Assembly (NCBI GenBank): GCA_027924645.1
Contig: BSBN01000213.1
Location: forward strand, 38,008,501 to 38,072,500
Source: Cunninghamia lanceolata
Taxonomy: Eukaryota; Streptophyta; Pinopsida; Cupressales; Cupressaceae
Length of the DNA: 64,000 bases
Reading direction: 5' to 3'
Shown one piece after another: positions 22,238 to 35,689 of this stretch. The notes beneath the pieces were generated by a model. It worked only from the letters and a program-made list of their open reading frames with translations, made no database searches and was not told the origin of the DNA. Numbering within the stretch: position 1 is the stretch's first letter; each line of letters starts with the position of its first letter. Made by a program: the position numbers and the translations under genes.

Positions 22238-23160
22238 GAAACACACAATGTTTCCTTATCCTTGTTTCCTTCCTCTAAATGAATTCCTCCTTGATCTACA
22301 TTGATTAGCCATGTGTCCAAATCTATTGCATGCAAAACACTTTCTATTAAATGATTGATTATTCCTTGCATTGTAAGACCCATTTCTTACCAAATTTCTG
22401 CATTCATTTGATTTGTGACCAATTTTCTTGGAATTGAAGCATTGACCAGAGAATGATGAAATATTCTGATTTATTCTACTTCTGCATTGAGTAGCTTTAT
22501 GACCAAACTTATTACAATTAAAACAGTGGCCATTGGAAGATAGATACCTCTGAGCATTTGGCTATTTGAGCGAAGGTCTTCTAGGTCTTCTTCTTTGATT
22601 TCTAAATTGGTTTCCTCTATTTTGCCTTGACCCAGTGTTTGTTTGACCAGATTTTGAACTTTCTCCTTTCTCAAATCCCAAGCCTTGCTTGTCATCAACA
22701 TTCTTCTGGCTAGCAATCATTTCATCAAGCTTTGCAGTACTTATCTTGAATTTTTCTTCAAAGCTCTTGGCCTTTTCTAGGTCTATTTTTAGACTTAAAA
22801 TTTCTTTTTCAAGTTTGGCATAATCTTCTGATCTTCTTTTCACAATTAAATTTAGATTATCTTCTACTTTTGTTCTTTCTATAACTTCTGCTTCTAAATC
22901 ATTTAGGGCTTCATTTGCTAGTACCAATTGATCATTAACTTCTTTGTATTTGTCTTTGAATTTCTTGACTTGTTCTTTTAGCTTTGAGATACATTCATCA
23001 GCTTGTTGCAAGTTTTCCTTCAGATCCCTGAATTCTACTTCAAATTTTTCAAGATCAATAAGAGCTGCTTCTAGTTCCTTGTTGCTTTCAAAATTCCCAA
23101 ATCTTCTTTTTGCCATGATCACACTATCCTAGATCTTCCTTGAGCTGTTAGGCTTCTTCC
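22238..23160 (-). pseudogene. gag: N-terminal and zinc-knuckle part of gag in element B
   Basis: The open part 23122-22562 codes for a long Glu/Lys-rich coiled coil (LKENLQQADECISKLKEQ) followed by a basic RNQRRRPRRP segment. Downstream, to 22238, are knuckles CFNCNKFGH, a damaged copy with KKIGH, and CFACNRFGHMANQC. The order matches the gag of element A, including the GLGFEKGESS motif (GLGYEKGESS in A). The protein is cut at 22237 by insertion C, and its tail continues at 8375. Stops occur near 22562 and in the knuckle region. The coiled coil probably mediates multimerisation and the knuckles RNA binding, as in other gag proteins. Confidence 0.7.
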
Positions 23161-23170
23161 AAGGACCTTT

Positions 23171-23182
23171 TCTCTAATACCA
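23171..23182 (-). promoter_or_regulatory. Primer binding site of element B
   Basis: It reads TGGTATTAGAGA on minus, a decayed initiator-tRNA-Met site, two bases from the LTR boundary at 23185 exactly as in element A. Confidence 0.75.
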
Positions 23183-23184
23183 AT

Positions 23185-24693
23185 TGTTGACAGCAATGAA
23201 TATTGAGAGGGGGGAGGGGTGAATCGATATTCCACAAAAACACTTAACAAATTCATTAATCCAATTTCTAAAATTAATAATGTGAAAACAGAATGAGCAT
23301 AGGAATAGAAACCATAAAGACATAACACATGAACACCAGGATTTTTACGTGAAAAATCCAAATGGAAAAAACCATGGTGAGTGTTAGCTCACAATTTATT
23401 AATATAGCACAATACCAAATTACAAAAGGCTCACTTACAAAAGGCTCACTGCATAGGGTTCACTGCCCTAGAAAGAAGTGCTCATTGCATAAAGGCTCAC
23501 TACCTAGAGAAAGAAAAGAGAAGGAAGATTGACTCACTACCAAGTCGAACTACTCAGATTGCATCTATACATGCATAGTTGTAGCTTCAATGAAGTACAA
23601 AACACTGTCTCAAAACTCTTCATATTTGACTGCCCCTATTTTTGATTCTGCTCTTACATATGCTCAAGATCTCCCTTTATTTACTGCGGCCACTCTATCT
23701 TCACATATTTCACATCCACAACAAAATTCAACACCTCAACTCAACAAAACACCAAAATTCATCCTCTATTTATATTTGTAACTAAATCTTTCTCATAATG
23801 AGGTCGGCAAGCAAACTGTGAAACGTGTATACCAAGAGTTATATCTTGTCGGCTTGTTCTTATGTAAAATCTTCAATGCGGATCCAAACCATCATGTACA
23901 TGTATTCATATGTGTCAGCTCCAATCATACAACCACTTACATTTGTCCTCCAACTCATATTTCTTCTCCACAAGGATTTATCCACCCGTCAGCTTGTTCC
24001 TTAATAACATATATGATAGGTTCCTCTGTCACATCACAACTCATGCTGCGGACTAGATGGGAATTCAAGAATCATATTCAGAAATCATTATTGATCTCTT
24101 GACATGTCTCTAACTCCATAGAACAAGATAAATCTATATGCCAAAATGCGGACCTTAGAACTGTTGCCCTGTCACATTGTAACACTGTCATACTGGATGC
24201 CGATATTGGAGAGCCTGTAGAATAAGATCTGCTATACTTTCGAAGCTACAAACTTGGATTCTTATAGTCATGACCTATCTCTATCTTACTTTAGAGCCGC
24301 AGAACAAAACATGCTGATGCGGAGGAATGTGGATCACTTCATTTTGCAATGTTCACTGTTCCTATCATACCTCTGTTCTTCCAGACTTAGACATTTTCTC
24401 CAAGTGAATTCTGGAGGAAGTCAGGACTTGATCACTGGAGTATAACAACACCAAACATATATGAACATTATACCTGAGCCACATTTCCAAGTCTTTATCT
24501 GTGGAAGCACTCTGATCCACTTACTATCCCTTACTCTGTATATTGCTCATACTTAGTCATTTCTGCCAACCAGACCTGAATTCCAATATGACCTTCCAGA
24601 TTTGTCTTCTTGTCATGATGAAGGGATCTTTGAGCCTTGCTGCCATCAATGACAACATATAAGTCTATACCAAAGTAGTGTCTCTTGCCAACA
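23185..24693 (-). repeat. 5' LTR of element B (1,509 bp)
   Basis: It starts TGTTGA and ends CCAACA at 24688-24693. It shares with element A's LTR the opening GAGAGGGGG region, the TTTTTACGTG and AAAAACCATGGTG block (23343-23378) and the CAATGACAACA and TGTCTCTTGCC end. On minus it has TATAAATAGAGG at 23763-23774, a good TATA box. Its partner LTR is outside the window. Confidence 0.8.
23763..23774 (-). promoter_or_regulatory. TATA box in the LTR of element B
   Basis: It reads TATAAATAGAGG on minus, about 920 bases into the LTR. No start site can be fixed from sequence alone. Confidence 0.55.
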
Positions 24694-24853
24694 TGGGTTC
24701 ATAAGACTCTTGTATCAAATCATGCATGTAGAGAAACTCTTCCGTAATCACATTCGTCATATAGTTAGGATCGATAAGGACCCCTCTTGTAGGATTTCCA
24801 CTTATACATGTAGTGATGTAAATGTTATCACTTGGAATTGCACCCGTATGCAA
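24694..24853 (-). pseudogene. Short coding-like fragment flanking element B, unknown
   Basis: About 50 codons on minus (GNPTRGVLIDPNYMTNVITE) run into the LTR of element B, which interrupts them. The VLIDPNYMTNVI stretch loosely recalls a decayed retroelement aspartic protease (LIDSGA...). The match is too weak to assign. It may be the older element into which B inserted. Confidence 0.25.
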
Positions 24854-27800
24854 GGCTAAAAAAGCTCTGCAATTCTGTGTAACATGGGACTAATATCAGG
24901 TTGTGGGTTCCCTATAACAAAATTAGACCTCTAAATTTTGGGCTGGTTCCCTTCAAATGTTCTATTGGAATGTATGTTTTCTATTTTGGAAAAGGGAAGA
25001 AAGAAACTATATGAAATGAAAATTGTAAAATTCGGTGATGCACCTAATTTGGATAATAATATGCAATCTAGTTCACAATATAACTCAGAAATCTAACTTT
25101 CACACAATCCAATCTTGGCATAAATACCACAAAAAGTGATTCTAAGGAAAGCTTGAAAACAAGCTTTCTATGAAGGAAATGGTTTTTCACAACACAAAAA
25201 GATTATTTTTGGTTAACACAACCTAAGACCTATGATGATTATATGCTTAATGCCGCAAGAAAGAAAGTGAGACAACAATTTTAAAGGTTTAAAGGTTAAA
25301 CACAACAAAATTTCATCAAATCACTTTAAATAATTAACACTAAATGGAAGGTAACCTATTTGATCTCAAAGAAACAAAGGAAACACTGCAAAGAAGACAA
25401 TAATAGAACCTGTAGCCTGCTGATCTCTCAATAAAAACTGTAAAAATGAGCTACAAAATTCTCCAATCTGTCTAAATCAGAATGAGAATCAAGAACTAAC
25501 TTCATAATGAATGAAGTTTTACAATATATAGAAAAGATAGGTCCAAAGATTGACCTATAGACAACTGGAATTTGAACCTTAGTTATCTCAAAATAGCACA
25601 TGCATAAAATGATAACTGATTCTTGTGCAAACCCTAAAATCATGCAAAAAACACCTCCAAATTGATGGAAAAATAGATATAATATGTCAAAACTATCTCT
25701 GATCCATGCACCAATGAAATGAAGTGCTCGACTCAAGGTGAATTGCTCATATAACTCCTCAATCTACTCCTCAAACCGCTCCATGCATAAGTCAACAATA
25801 ACTCATATCTTCATCAATCCATGCAATGCAAGGGCTAGAACTATATGTGACTTATATTTAAAATAATTTATGTAAGCTATTATTAGTAACAATTAGTGTA
25901 ATTGTCCTTATAATATCTTCAATAAACTATAATATATTTGCTATTCATAACATAAGTCAAAACCTTATGTCTCCCTTATACTTCACATCCTCGCCATGCA
26001 TTAAAGCAAAAATATCCTTATTACTCCACACATAATGCATTCATCATGCAAAACAATATCAAGGGTAAAATACCTTACAAACACTTATCACTCCACATGC
26101 AAGGAAAGAAAACCTATAACAAGTCTCTGCCACCTTGTAATTCTATCTTGTCTATATTCTGACCTTATATCTCCCTTATACATAAAGAATTACATGCATA
26201 TCTTCTATTTATCATAATGCATCAAAACTCCTTATTTCTCCTTAGCACATACAAACATGTGCATCAAAAATGCCTCACCTTATGACTCCTTAAAGAATAT
26301 TCACACCTATGCCAAAAAGTCACCTCACTTCTTCCTTGCTTTCGAATGATTATCATTTTTTACTTTGTACAGTTTTAAGGAAAAGGCAAAGGTGATCATG
26401 GCCTCACGGGCCCCATGCAGAATCATTGCTAGGTTTTAAGACTTGACCACGGGTTTAGATATGTTTGCAATGATGTTTTTTAGTATTTGTAAAGTAAAAA
26501 AAGAAAGCATGAGTCCATCGAAAAAAACAAAGGACAACCCTAAAGATTTACTTCATTTTTCATTTTGTTCTCTTTTGTTTTGGCTCTGCAACTCAAACAT
26601 GCCCCCGCTAGGGTTTGGTGCAAAATCTTTTCTCTCTGGCATATCACTCAATCTGGCTAGTTTTGAGTCTTCTACATGGTATCTTGAGGTGCAAAGATGA
26701 AGGTAAACACTTGCTTTGAATGTGTATTGGCATTTTCATTGATTTATGTTGTTGTTCTCACCTTTAATGGCCATGACCTCCTCTTTGCTGAGTGTTACAT
26801 TGTAACTTCAAACATTCCTTTATTGCTTCTCTGTGTCTTGATTTTGCAACTATGACTTATGCAAAAAACCCTTTGACATCGCATCCTGAAAAAGACAAGG
26901 GTTTCTTTGTAAAAAGTGAAATGGGCATCTTTTTTCCTCGCAGAAAATGATATATCTGTTGTAGATGTTTAAAAACATCTTGGGCCACTTCCTTTTCTCT
27001 CTGATGAGGACTAAGACATCTTTGTTATTTAAAAAAAAATGGGGTTTCCATGCTTCCTGTGGCTGCTTTATTTGTTATTCTTGTCTTTGCTCTCACAGTG
27101 AATGGAAATAATGGAAAAACTGCGGCTCTTGCTACTCTTGCAGTATGAAAATCTTGTGCTTTCTGAAGGATGTTCATCACTATTGCTATTTCTGTTGAAG
27201 AACTATGAAGAAACTTCTATATTCTGTGACAAGATGATAAAAATGGCCCCTTGTGAAGGACTTCTTATGATGAATAGTTAAGAAATTGGCCGATAATGGA
27301 GAATCCTCTAGCTCCTTGTCTTCTCTTTGAAGACCCTATTGTAGAACCCTATCTATAGTTTAAGTTTCTATCTTGAAAGGCTCTCTTTCTGCTACAGGTT
27401 CATCATCGTCAAAATCACTCTCAAATTCATCAACTGCACCCCCCTTCTTGTTCATATTCCTTATCATTTTATTGCTCATATGGTGTCAATTCTCTCCTAG
27501 CTGTTGTTCCTTATGGGTTACTATGTATGTCAGCTCTCTTATACCTCCTGTCATGCCTTCATAGGGTAAGTATTGGTGGTCTCTTGACCTTGCCTTATTC
27601 ACTATTCACTGCTTGGCATCTTATGACTGTTTCTCTTTGGAAAAGAAAAAAGACCTAGATGCAATCTCCTGTATAAAGAAAACTTTCTTGCACTGGTTCT
27701 TGAAACATTTAATAATAATTTTACACCTCATTCACAACAAAAAGTGGTAAGTTCTTGTCCTATTCTCACTGCTCAGGCTCTATGTAAGACTCTTGACTGC

Positions 27801-30800
27801 TTATGCTGTTACAATTGGTATACTGAGATAGTCATGTAAGATTGTTGTTCCAAACTACTATAGTTATGATTCAACTTTGTGGCTTTCTTGATAGCATGAT
27901 GGATCCTTATTTAGCTTGTATTTTCTGGTTCATCTGAATCTATATGGTGGCTGTTCCTTGTGGCATTTGCTGACTATAGTATGATGTCTTTTCACTGTTC
28001 CAAGGCATATGATAAAGCTTGTTTCTCCAATACAGTGATGAGATTGTGATCATGCTATGATTTCCATGTGTCACTTAATTGTCTGAATGTTGAACATTCG
28101 ATTATATTGAGACTGTGGCAGCTACCTGGAAATATGGCTCTTTATTGATGACTTAATCATATGGCATTTGACTTGGCTATTTTATCTTGTATGCTGTGGC
28201 ATAGTTGTTCCACATGCTAAGACTGTCCATTGTCAAGTCTTTTCATGCTACTAACTATAGCAATCACTGTGCTATCCCATTGTACTTTAGGCACTTGTTA
28301 TAGCTTCTTGGCACTGTCTAGAAGAATGAATCAAGATACACTAACTCTCTTTTGTGTTGCTATTCCAAATGATCATTTGTTCAATCTATGAAGACTACCA
28401 TTCCATTCATGCTTTTGGATATCTAGCACATTTGCATCTTCATTGTCATAGATCTTTGCATTATTCTTAAGAAGCCCTTTGTATGATTCTGAAGAACCAT
28501 GATATTATGAACGTTAGATGGAAGATTTTGTAATGGCTGCATACATTGATACTCCTCACATGATTAATACTCCCTCTTCCATTGTTCATCTTAAAATCAT
28601 ATTTGCTCTTTATCAGCTATCTCTTGTTAATGATTAAGGTATGGCTGCCTCTCTCTCAGTTGGTGATAGTCATGTTTTATGATATCATCCATTTCAATGG
28701 TCAAATAGCCAACATCAAGTTTATACTTCATTCACAATAAACAATGGTAAATAGCTGTGTTATTTTTATCTGCCTGTATCTTGATTCTTCTTTAAGGTTG
28801 TATGCTCTTTGAAAGTTTCACATAAGGTTTGGAATTGTTGTGAACTCGAATATGTTGTCAAAACCTCTGTAACAGTGGCTTCATGATACAAATATGGTTT
28901 GAACTTCATTTAAGCACTGCACCTTTCAATTTGTTTGATATGACCTCTTATAAGACATATTTACTGCTCCCTCACATAGTCTTGTGAGGTTTTCCTTTAT
29001 GACAGTCAAATTGACACAGAGTATATATGATTTCTCCTGCTTTGGAGGTTGTTTCATTTGCTGTTTCATGTGGAATTTGCTTGACTGTCTTTATGACACA
29101 CTTGCAACTTGAATGTGATATGACTGTCAAAATTTGATTATCATTAACAATATGAGAAATACGTGGTACCGAGTGCTGCTCCATTTTGTAGTTTGTACTT
29201 GTGTTCCTTATTGCATAGCAAGGCATTGAATGATACCCCTACTTTTGATGTATCCCATGTGGACATAAGCTCTTAATAACATAGCACGGGGTAGCAACAT
29301 ATGATGTAATTTGTCTATCACTCCTGATATCCTTCTTGACTAAATAAGAAAGAACCATACTAGGCTCTACCCTTGTGGTAGCCACATTTCCTCCACATGC
29401 TTTAAGGTCTTCAAATCATCAACATTACTTTTCCTATACCTGCACAGTGAACAAACAAGTTAGCATAAAAGATATACCTGATGGTATTGATTGATCCTCT
29501 TCATGAATTTTTTCTAATTTATAGCACTTATTTGATCTGATCTTTCATATGCAATGCATGATGTGATAAGTAGATATATTTGCTTGATAAAAGCATATGA
29601 TAACTTTAAACATCCGGAGCGCTAACAGGGTTGTCCCCAAAATTTTATAGGTTCAACTGATGATGGAGCTGAAAGTAAAGACTAAAGACTGAAGACTAAA
29701 GGCCGGCATCGACAAAACAACCTTCTTACTTAGGCAATGATGGATGTTTCATTTTACCATGTGTTCATTTCCTTTCTTTTATCATTTAGATGTATAGCTT
29801 GCATGTCTGTAATTGCTCAGTGTAGTTACTCCCACGGCTTGTGTGGGACACATTTAAACACTTCCTTTAAACATGATCAATTAATTTCTCTTATGCATAT
29901 GATATATGTGTATTTTATTTTAAATCAATGCATGAGATAAAGTAACAGATATTGAATGTATGTTCAAAATATGACATGAAATAATAGTTCAATATAAATA
30001 TCTTTCCTTCTTTTATTGAAAACTGATTAACTGAATAATCAATCTAACTTATAACTCCTGAAAGATAACATGATGCAAAAACAACTATATTTCTTGAATG
30101 ATTGGTACCTTGGCAATCCTATTCTCTTGTCATGATGACTCATCAATCTTGATTAGACTGATGGGCTATCTTGTCAACTAATTCCATCTTTGCTCTGTCA
30201 AGATATCAACTGTTCAATAAATGCATAACTTTGAAGTTTTCTTTTATTCCTTCTGAGCAACTATACTTAGGTCAAACTAATTTTAAGTGTGAACAAAAAA
30301 ATAGTAATAGTGAAGAGGTCCCTCAATGTCTCCAATTGTTCTATTATGTGGTGTAAAGGTTATTTTAGGTTCAGGAGTCATCCTCTTTCTATAAACTCGA
30401 GGAGCAACCATACCATCCTTGTTTTGATGAGAGGCCATGTATGTGAGACTGTTCCACACCAATGCACTAGTTTGAGGAAATCGAGTACTTTGAAATAAAA
30501 AAACACACTAATTTCACTACAAAAAAAGTAAGTATGACGTAAATAGTGCTACACAACAAGGCAATATGAATGATTTAAAAGTTTTCTCAAAGAAGTGTAT
30601 AACACCTTAATGGTGAAATACACACTGTGTAATTGCAAAATTTGAAATTGGAATGCAAGAACACACAATGAAACAAAACTACAACTCAAAATCAGATTTG
30701 AATGAGTGTTGAAAGAGAGCAGAAAAATCTGAAATAAGATTTTGACTACAAACCATAGCCTTTGCAAAAACTAGGTTATATGCCAAATGCAAATTTTCAA

Positions 30801-32414
30801 CAAAACCCTTTCAAATGAGATATGCAAATGCAAGATGTGATATCATGAAATGATTAAGTGCTGTAATTTGTCTTAGATATGATGTAAAAATTAGAAAATT
30901 AAGTGTTTCCAATGATATGCAATGAAAATAATGCAAAACTATGCTTTTATGCAAGCCTAGAATGCTTATTTTTTTCAATTTTTTCAAAATGTATGCAAGA
31001 TTTTTCAGTGTAAAATGACAAGTATGATATGAAGTAATGGAAAATCTGATTTCAACACTTAGCAAGATGCAAATTATTTAAAATATGGGTTCACCAAAAT
31101 GTTTTATAGGGAAAAGAGGATGAGATGATGAATGCACTAGATCAAACCCTCCTTTCACTACAACATTCAAGGACAAAATCGAGCTAAGTCGCTATAAGAT
31201 GGAAGAGGACTTAGCTACTGATTTTGCACTCTTGTTTGTAGAGGAAAGATGTGATTAAACCAAGCCTTTTATCAAACCCTAGGCCAATCAATGTACTAAA
31301 CCCTAGAATTTGGATAATCAACTTATAACAGAGAAACAAAAATAGCAAGTCAAGATCTCAAAGTACCAGGGTGATCATTGAGATGTCCAAACCTATCCCT
31401 TAAAAGATAAAATGTTGGAAGACTCTGGGGCTAGTGCCCAAGTCCAGAAAGTCTTGATCTTCCATAGCTCAAAACTAGAAAAATGTCATAAATGATACTC
31501 TAATGTTGAATTCAGGGTTTGTTTTAGTTGTTGGACACTGGGGCTATTGCCCAAGTCTGCTATAGTAGAATTTTCAAACTCTATTTTTGGATCTTGAATC
31601 TTTATCCCTCAAGAAACTCCTTCTACCTTCATTTCTACAATTTCCACACCTGTAACCTACACACAAGAAGAAAATGGGTTTGGGGGTTGTGGTGTTTACA
31701 AATTTGCCTTAGTCAAATCCTGAGTTAGCATTCAAGCTTTCCCAACACTTTGTTAGAGAGAGAGCATGCCCTTACAGAACAAAGGCTAAAGATAATCCAA
31801 ATGATTGATGGAATGATTTAAATACAATGATAATGTCACCTCGGCGATGAAGCCCTTAAAAGGATGAAGATTCTTCAACTCATAAGGATGTTGATGATGA
31901 TTCCAAATCTGCAACAAACACAATACTAACACAAATATGCAATAATAACACAATGAATGCCTTGAATGCTCTTTGGTCAATATCATAACCTTGCTATCAT
32001 CAACTTGTTACAAAATAAATTCAAACACTTGTTTATATATGCTATCCCATTAAACTTTCATAAATTAATTGAAGGAGCTGACAAGGAAGGACCCATTTAA
32101 AAGTCCTATGCTGACATATATTAAATTTTACCCTGACCAATCAGGGTGGACTTGGGTGTGAGCACCCAAGTCCCAAGGCACCCTTTTGGTTAGGGCCTAA
32201 GCTTTAAATGGGCCCCAAGTTCCCATGGGTTTCAGGAAATTTCTCATCAGGATGAATAATTTTCTTATAGAGTATAACACGGGGACCTAGGAGCTAAACT
32301 AGGGGGTAAAAAGGCATGTGTCCACTTTTTACTCCATAACACAACTAATAGATTACTCCTGTAATTGAGCACAGAGAATTCCAAACTATTCATAGAACCA
32401 CAAATCAAGACACC
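24854..32414. other. 7.5 kb without recognisable genes
   Basis: AT-rich DNA with only short, unconvincing ORFs on both strands. I recognise no retroelement domain, tRNA or rRNA. Local structure includes a 24-base direct repeat with two mismatches (31421-31444 and 31534-31557) and a strong hairpin at 32148-32173. It probably consists of old LTRs and other decayed repeats. Confidence 0.5.
32148..32173. repeat. Perfect 11-bp inverted repeat (hairpin)
   Basis: GGACTTGGGTG and CACCCAAGTCC are separated by TGAG. It lies about 240 bases before the gag start of element E. Role unknown. Confidence 0.6.
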
Positions 32415-32952
32415 ATGGCCAATAGAAATGAAAAAAATTCTCCCAACAACAAAAATTTCACATATTTGATCTCTCTAACCCTAGAACAAGATGAACCTCC
32501 AATGAATAACATTTCCCCTTCAATATTACTAACGTTTAGAGGAAAACTTTTTAAGGACCCTAATCAATTTCTATTTGAATTCAAATTCCTGTACCAAACC
32601 TATGACTACGGGATATACAATCAGAAGCTTAAATTGTTCCCTTCTACATTGGAAGAATTAGCTTGACATTGGTTCATGGGATTAACATGGATGACTCTAT
32701 TCACACCTGGGATGAGATGGAAACAACCTTCTTAGACAAATATCAGGATTACTGCAAAGTGGGGATAAGAAGAAAGAACTCTTTAGAATGAAATAGTTGG
32801 AAGATTAGAACTTGGAAGACTATATCGATAATTTTCTATTCATTCAAAAATGATGTGGAAGTAGCTTAGATGAGGAAATAAGAAAAACCATTTTCTTAAA
32901 AGGGATTTTTGAAGAATCACTTGAATCCCTAAACCTCATGGGAAGAGGGGAC
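32415..32952 (+). pseudogene. gag: gag core of element E, cut by element F
   Basis: An open stretch from ATG 32415 to 32666 (MANRNEKNSPNN...) is followed by a TGA and a frame change. The next stretch reads WDEMETTFLDKYQDYCK, a typical Gypsy gag motif in which W is followed by F and Y residues. A later segment, FLKGIFEESLESLNLMGRGD, ends exactly at the GGGAC target duplication of element F. The knuckle region resumes at 45228. Gag would form the particle shell; this copy cannot be made intact. Confidence 0.65.
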
Positions 32953-33652
32953 TGTTAGCACTTATTTTGACCTGGGGTTGATTTGTCATGATCATGAGGT
33001 TTCTTCATCTGAAGCCTTCATCTTCTTGCCCAATTTTTTCTAAGTGTTGGACCTCCTCAGCGTTTTTCAGCTGCAGCATCATATTTTCCTGAGGAGGAGG
33101 TCGTCATCATCATCTTGTCTTCGATGATGATCTTCATCAGCATGTTCTTCGTCGACTTGTTTTTCTCATCGTCATCATCATATTTCAACTGTCGGGTGAT
33201 GTTTGCTTATTATCCTGATGATACTGGTGAGCTACAGTGCGCCCTCAATTGCTTGCGGGGGTGATTTTTCAAGTATCCGGTGATCTTCCGAATATCACCT
33301 TGCTCAAACATGATGACGATGTTGCCCCGATATCTTGAAGGGGTTATTCTCTAAGTTGTCGACCTGACTTGTTTTTTCCTAAGGGTCGTCATCATCATGA
33401 TATTTCCAGTTATCATCCTGCTGCTTGCGGAGGTCATCATATTTTCTGCCTTCATGATATTTCGCCGGGGTGATATTTTTATCATCGGGTGATCTTGGTT
33501 ATGATCATCCTGATTGTGTTGTTGAAGAGTTCTAAGTGCGACCCGATATTCACTAGGGTCATCATATTTTGAACGTCAGGATGATCTTGGTCAATATCAT
33601 CCTGATGATGTTGTATCACTTCTTGTTCGCTGTTTTGTCATCCTGATGATGC

Positions 33653-34249
33653 TGACGTCATCCGTATATCAGGGTGATATTTTTCTTTCTGCCTATCTGC
33701 ATCATGATATTTTCGAAGGAAGGGGTGATATTTTCATATCACCCGGATATATGTTTGCTCGAGCATCATGATGATGCTGATATCAAGGAGATATCCGCCT
33801 GCTGGCTTCGCGTGTTATCTACTGGGGGTGATCTTTTCAAGTAGCATCATCATATTCAGTTATCGCCCCGATCTTACAGAGGAGCTACAGTGCAACCTGA
33901 TATTTGAACGTCAGGAGGATATTTCTAAATATCCGGTTGTCTTCCGAATATCATGATGATGTTAATATGATGATGACGTCATCAAGGTCCGCGGGGGTCA
34001 TATTCCTAACAACTGATCATCTTGAAGAGACCTCTTGATATTTGCAAACATGATGATGACGTCATCCGGATATGAGGAGGTGCGCAGTAGGCAGATATGA
34101 TGATGATGTCAGCAGTATATGATGATGACGTCATCAGGATGTTCATCGGCCAGACTTTTGGAATAAGCTCAGCAGGAGGATGTTCCTCCGATGGATCAGG
34201 TTGTGCCGATTATCATGAAGGGTATATTTCAAATATCATGATGACGTCA
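33653..34249 (+). promoter_or_regulatory. Five TGACGTCA palindromes upstream of the LTR TATA box
   Basis: The sites are 33653-33660, 33974-33981, 34057-34064, 34126-34133 and 34242-34249. TGACGTCA is a known bZIP-factor binding palindrome (CRE/TGA type). The cluster ends 113 bases before the TATA box, a plausible enhancer layout. In the 3' LTR the first two copies have become TGACATCA. Confidence 0.6.
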
Positions 34250-34361
34250 GGGTGATATTTCGAGCAACAGGATATCATGCTGCTGGAGGATGATGATGAT
34301 GAGGTCTATACTAGTGTCGTCAGGAGCAAAAGCACCGACATGATATATGCTCATGACCTAG

Positions 34362-34368
34362 TATATAA
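34362..34368 (+). promoter_or_regulatory. TATA box of element F 5' LTR
   Basis: TATATAA lies about 1,410 bases into the LTR and is preserved in the 3' LTR at 43899-43906. Confidence 0.6.
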
Positions 34369-35689
34369 AGTGTTATTGAGGTCATCGCGGGGTGCATGTG
34401 GGATATTGTTATCCTGCATTTTCAAACATCATGATGATGAATCTCGGCGGGAAATCGTTGCGATTGCAGATTTGATGATCTTCCCAAGGCCGCGGGTTGG
34501 TGCGCCATTAATGGCGATTGTTGCAGAGGTATGGGCGATGGCGTGGGTCGATCTTGTACCCGACTGAGGGTGTACATCAGCGGACAGGGGCGCAGGGCTC
34601 GAGAAATCTTCCTGTCTCCTCCCCTACCTGCTGCATTCAAGTTTGGGCACCAATCTGGTTGTGTTTGAGCGCCATTTTCCTGATACTATGTATCTGGCGA
34701 AATTTTGGTCAACCATGTAATTAATTGCTGAGCACCTACCTGGCTGTTATAAGCAGGTGGTCTTGCTCATTTGAGAGGTTGTTGAAAGTTGATGATTTTG
34801 GCTCTGTAATGCATAACAAGCTGATCTGGTTGCTCTGTACAGCTTACCTGTGAGTTTATGTATCTCTTGTTGTTTGTTTTTGGCATGAACCCACTGATTT
34901 CACGATTAAACTTATATGAGAAATGCTGTTTGGCATGTGTTGTGTTAATTCTGTCTCCAGTATTGCATGTATTCTTCTTCTGAATCTGGATGTTTGGTAA
35001 TGTTTAGATTCTAGAGCATAGAATTCCTATGTTGACTGTCTGATCTTTTAACTTTTACTCAAGGGGTAGATTAAACTGTTTTCAGGTTGAACATTGGGAA
35101 GAGTATACTGCAGTAGGGATACCATAAGTAGAGATAACCTAACACTTTGTATTGGGAGATACCTGTAAGGCAGGTATCACACATATCCCCTTGAAATCCA
35201 GTTTTAGTTGTTCATGCTGATCATTCACAGGTGTATGTCTACTGACTCCAGGCCTTGGATAGGCACCAATCATGCTTTGTTCTTGTGTTATAACCATATC
35301 CAGCTTTGCATCCACACTTAAACTCCAAAGCAAAATCTAAAACCAACATTAGGACATTAGAGTTAGTTTAGGATCCTCAGTCCTCTGTCTACAACTGCAA
35401 ATAGGCCCAAAGCTAGCCCCTTTGCCCTTATCTTTCAGTTTTGGTCTACTTACAGGAGGACTCATCTGCTTTTTGTCAACATCCCAGCCTTGCATGCATA
35501 TCCTCATGGATGTTGAGTAGGGAATACCCCCTAGGTCTTGCAGAGCCTGAAGAAGAAGAGGAGATAAAATATAGAGTCTATCTCCTACACTGTTGACCCC
35601 CTGGCCCAGAGATCCTGTTGATCACTGATGGCTACCTTGTAGGGAAATCTGGGAATAAGCATCTAGTCTGGGAAAAAGTCAACAGAAAT

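Larger units (their letters stand above)
7316..24693 (-). mobile_element. Element B: older relative of element A, split by insertions A and C
   Basis: Its remaining parts are 7316-8375, 22238-23184 and the 5' LTR at 23185-24693; 8376-22237 is the foreign insertion C. Removing C with one GAAAC copy rejoins a sequence that aligns base for base with element A near 5150-5170. Element A cuts its unknown frame at 7315/7316, so the rest of B, including its 3' LTR, should lie left of the window. Gene order and strand are the same as in element A. The 5 bp after its LTR (24694-24698, TGGGT) are one half of the expected target duplication. Confidence 0.85.
32953..35684 (+). repeat. 5' LTR of element F (2,732 bp)
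   Basis: It runs TG to CA. The first 1.3 kb is dense in CATCATGATG and TGATATTT words and holds five TGACGTCA palindromes. A TATA box follows at 34362, then a longer transcribed part. ORFs inside it are shared by both LTRs only because the LTRs are copies. Confidence 0.95.

Noticed and set aside
24854..32414. Host gene with small exons
   Set aside because: I looked for linked splice sites and coding-like stretches and found none that join in frame.
34277..34567. 96-residue ORF present twice (also 43814-44104)
   Set aside because: It lies inside the LTRs of element F; its conservation only reflects LTR duplication, and its composition follows the ATGATG words.
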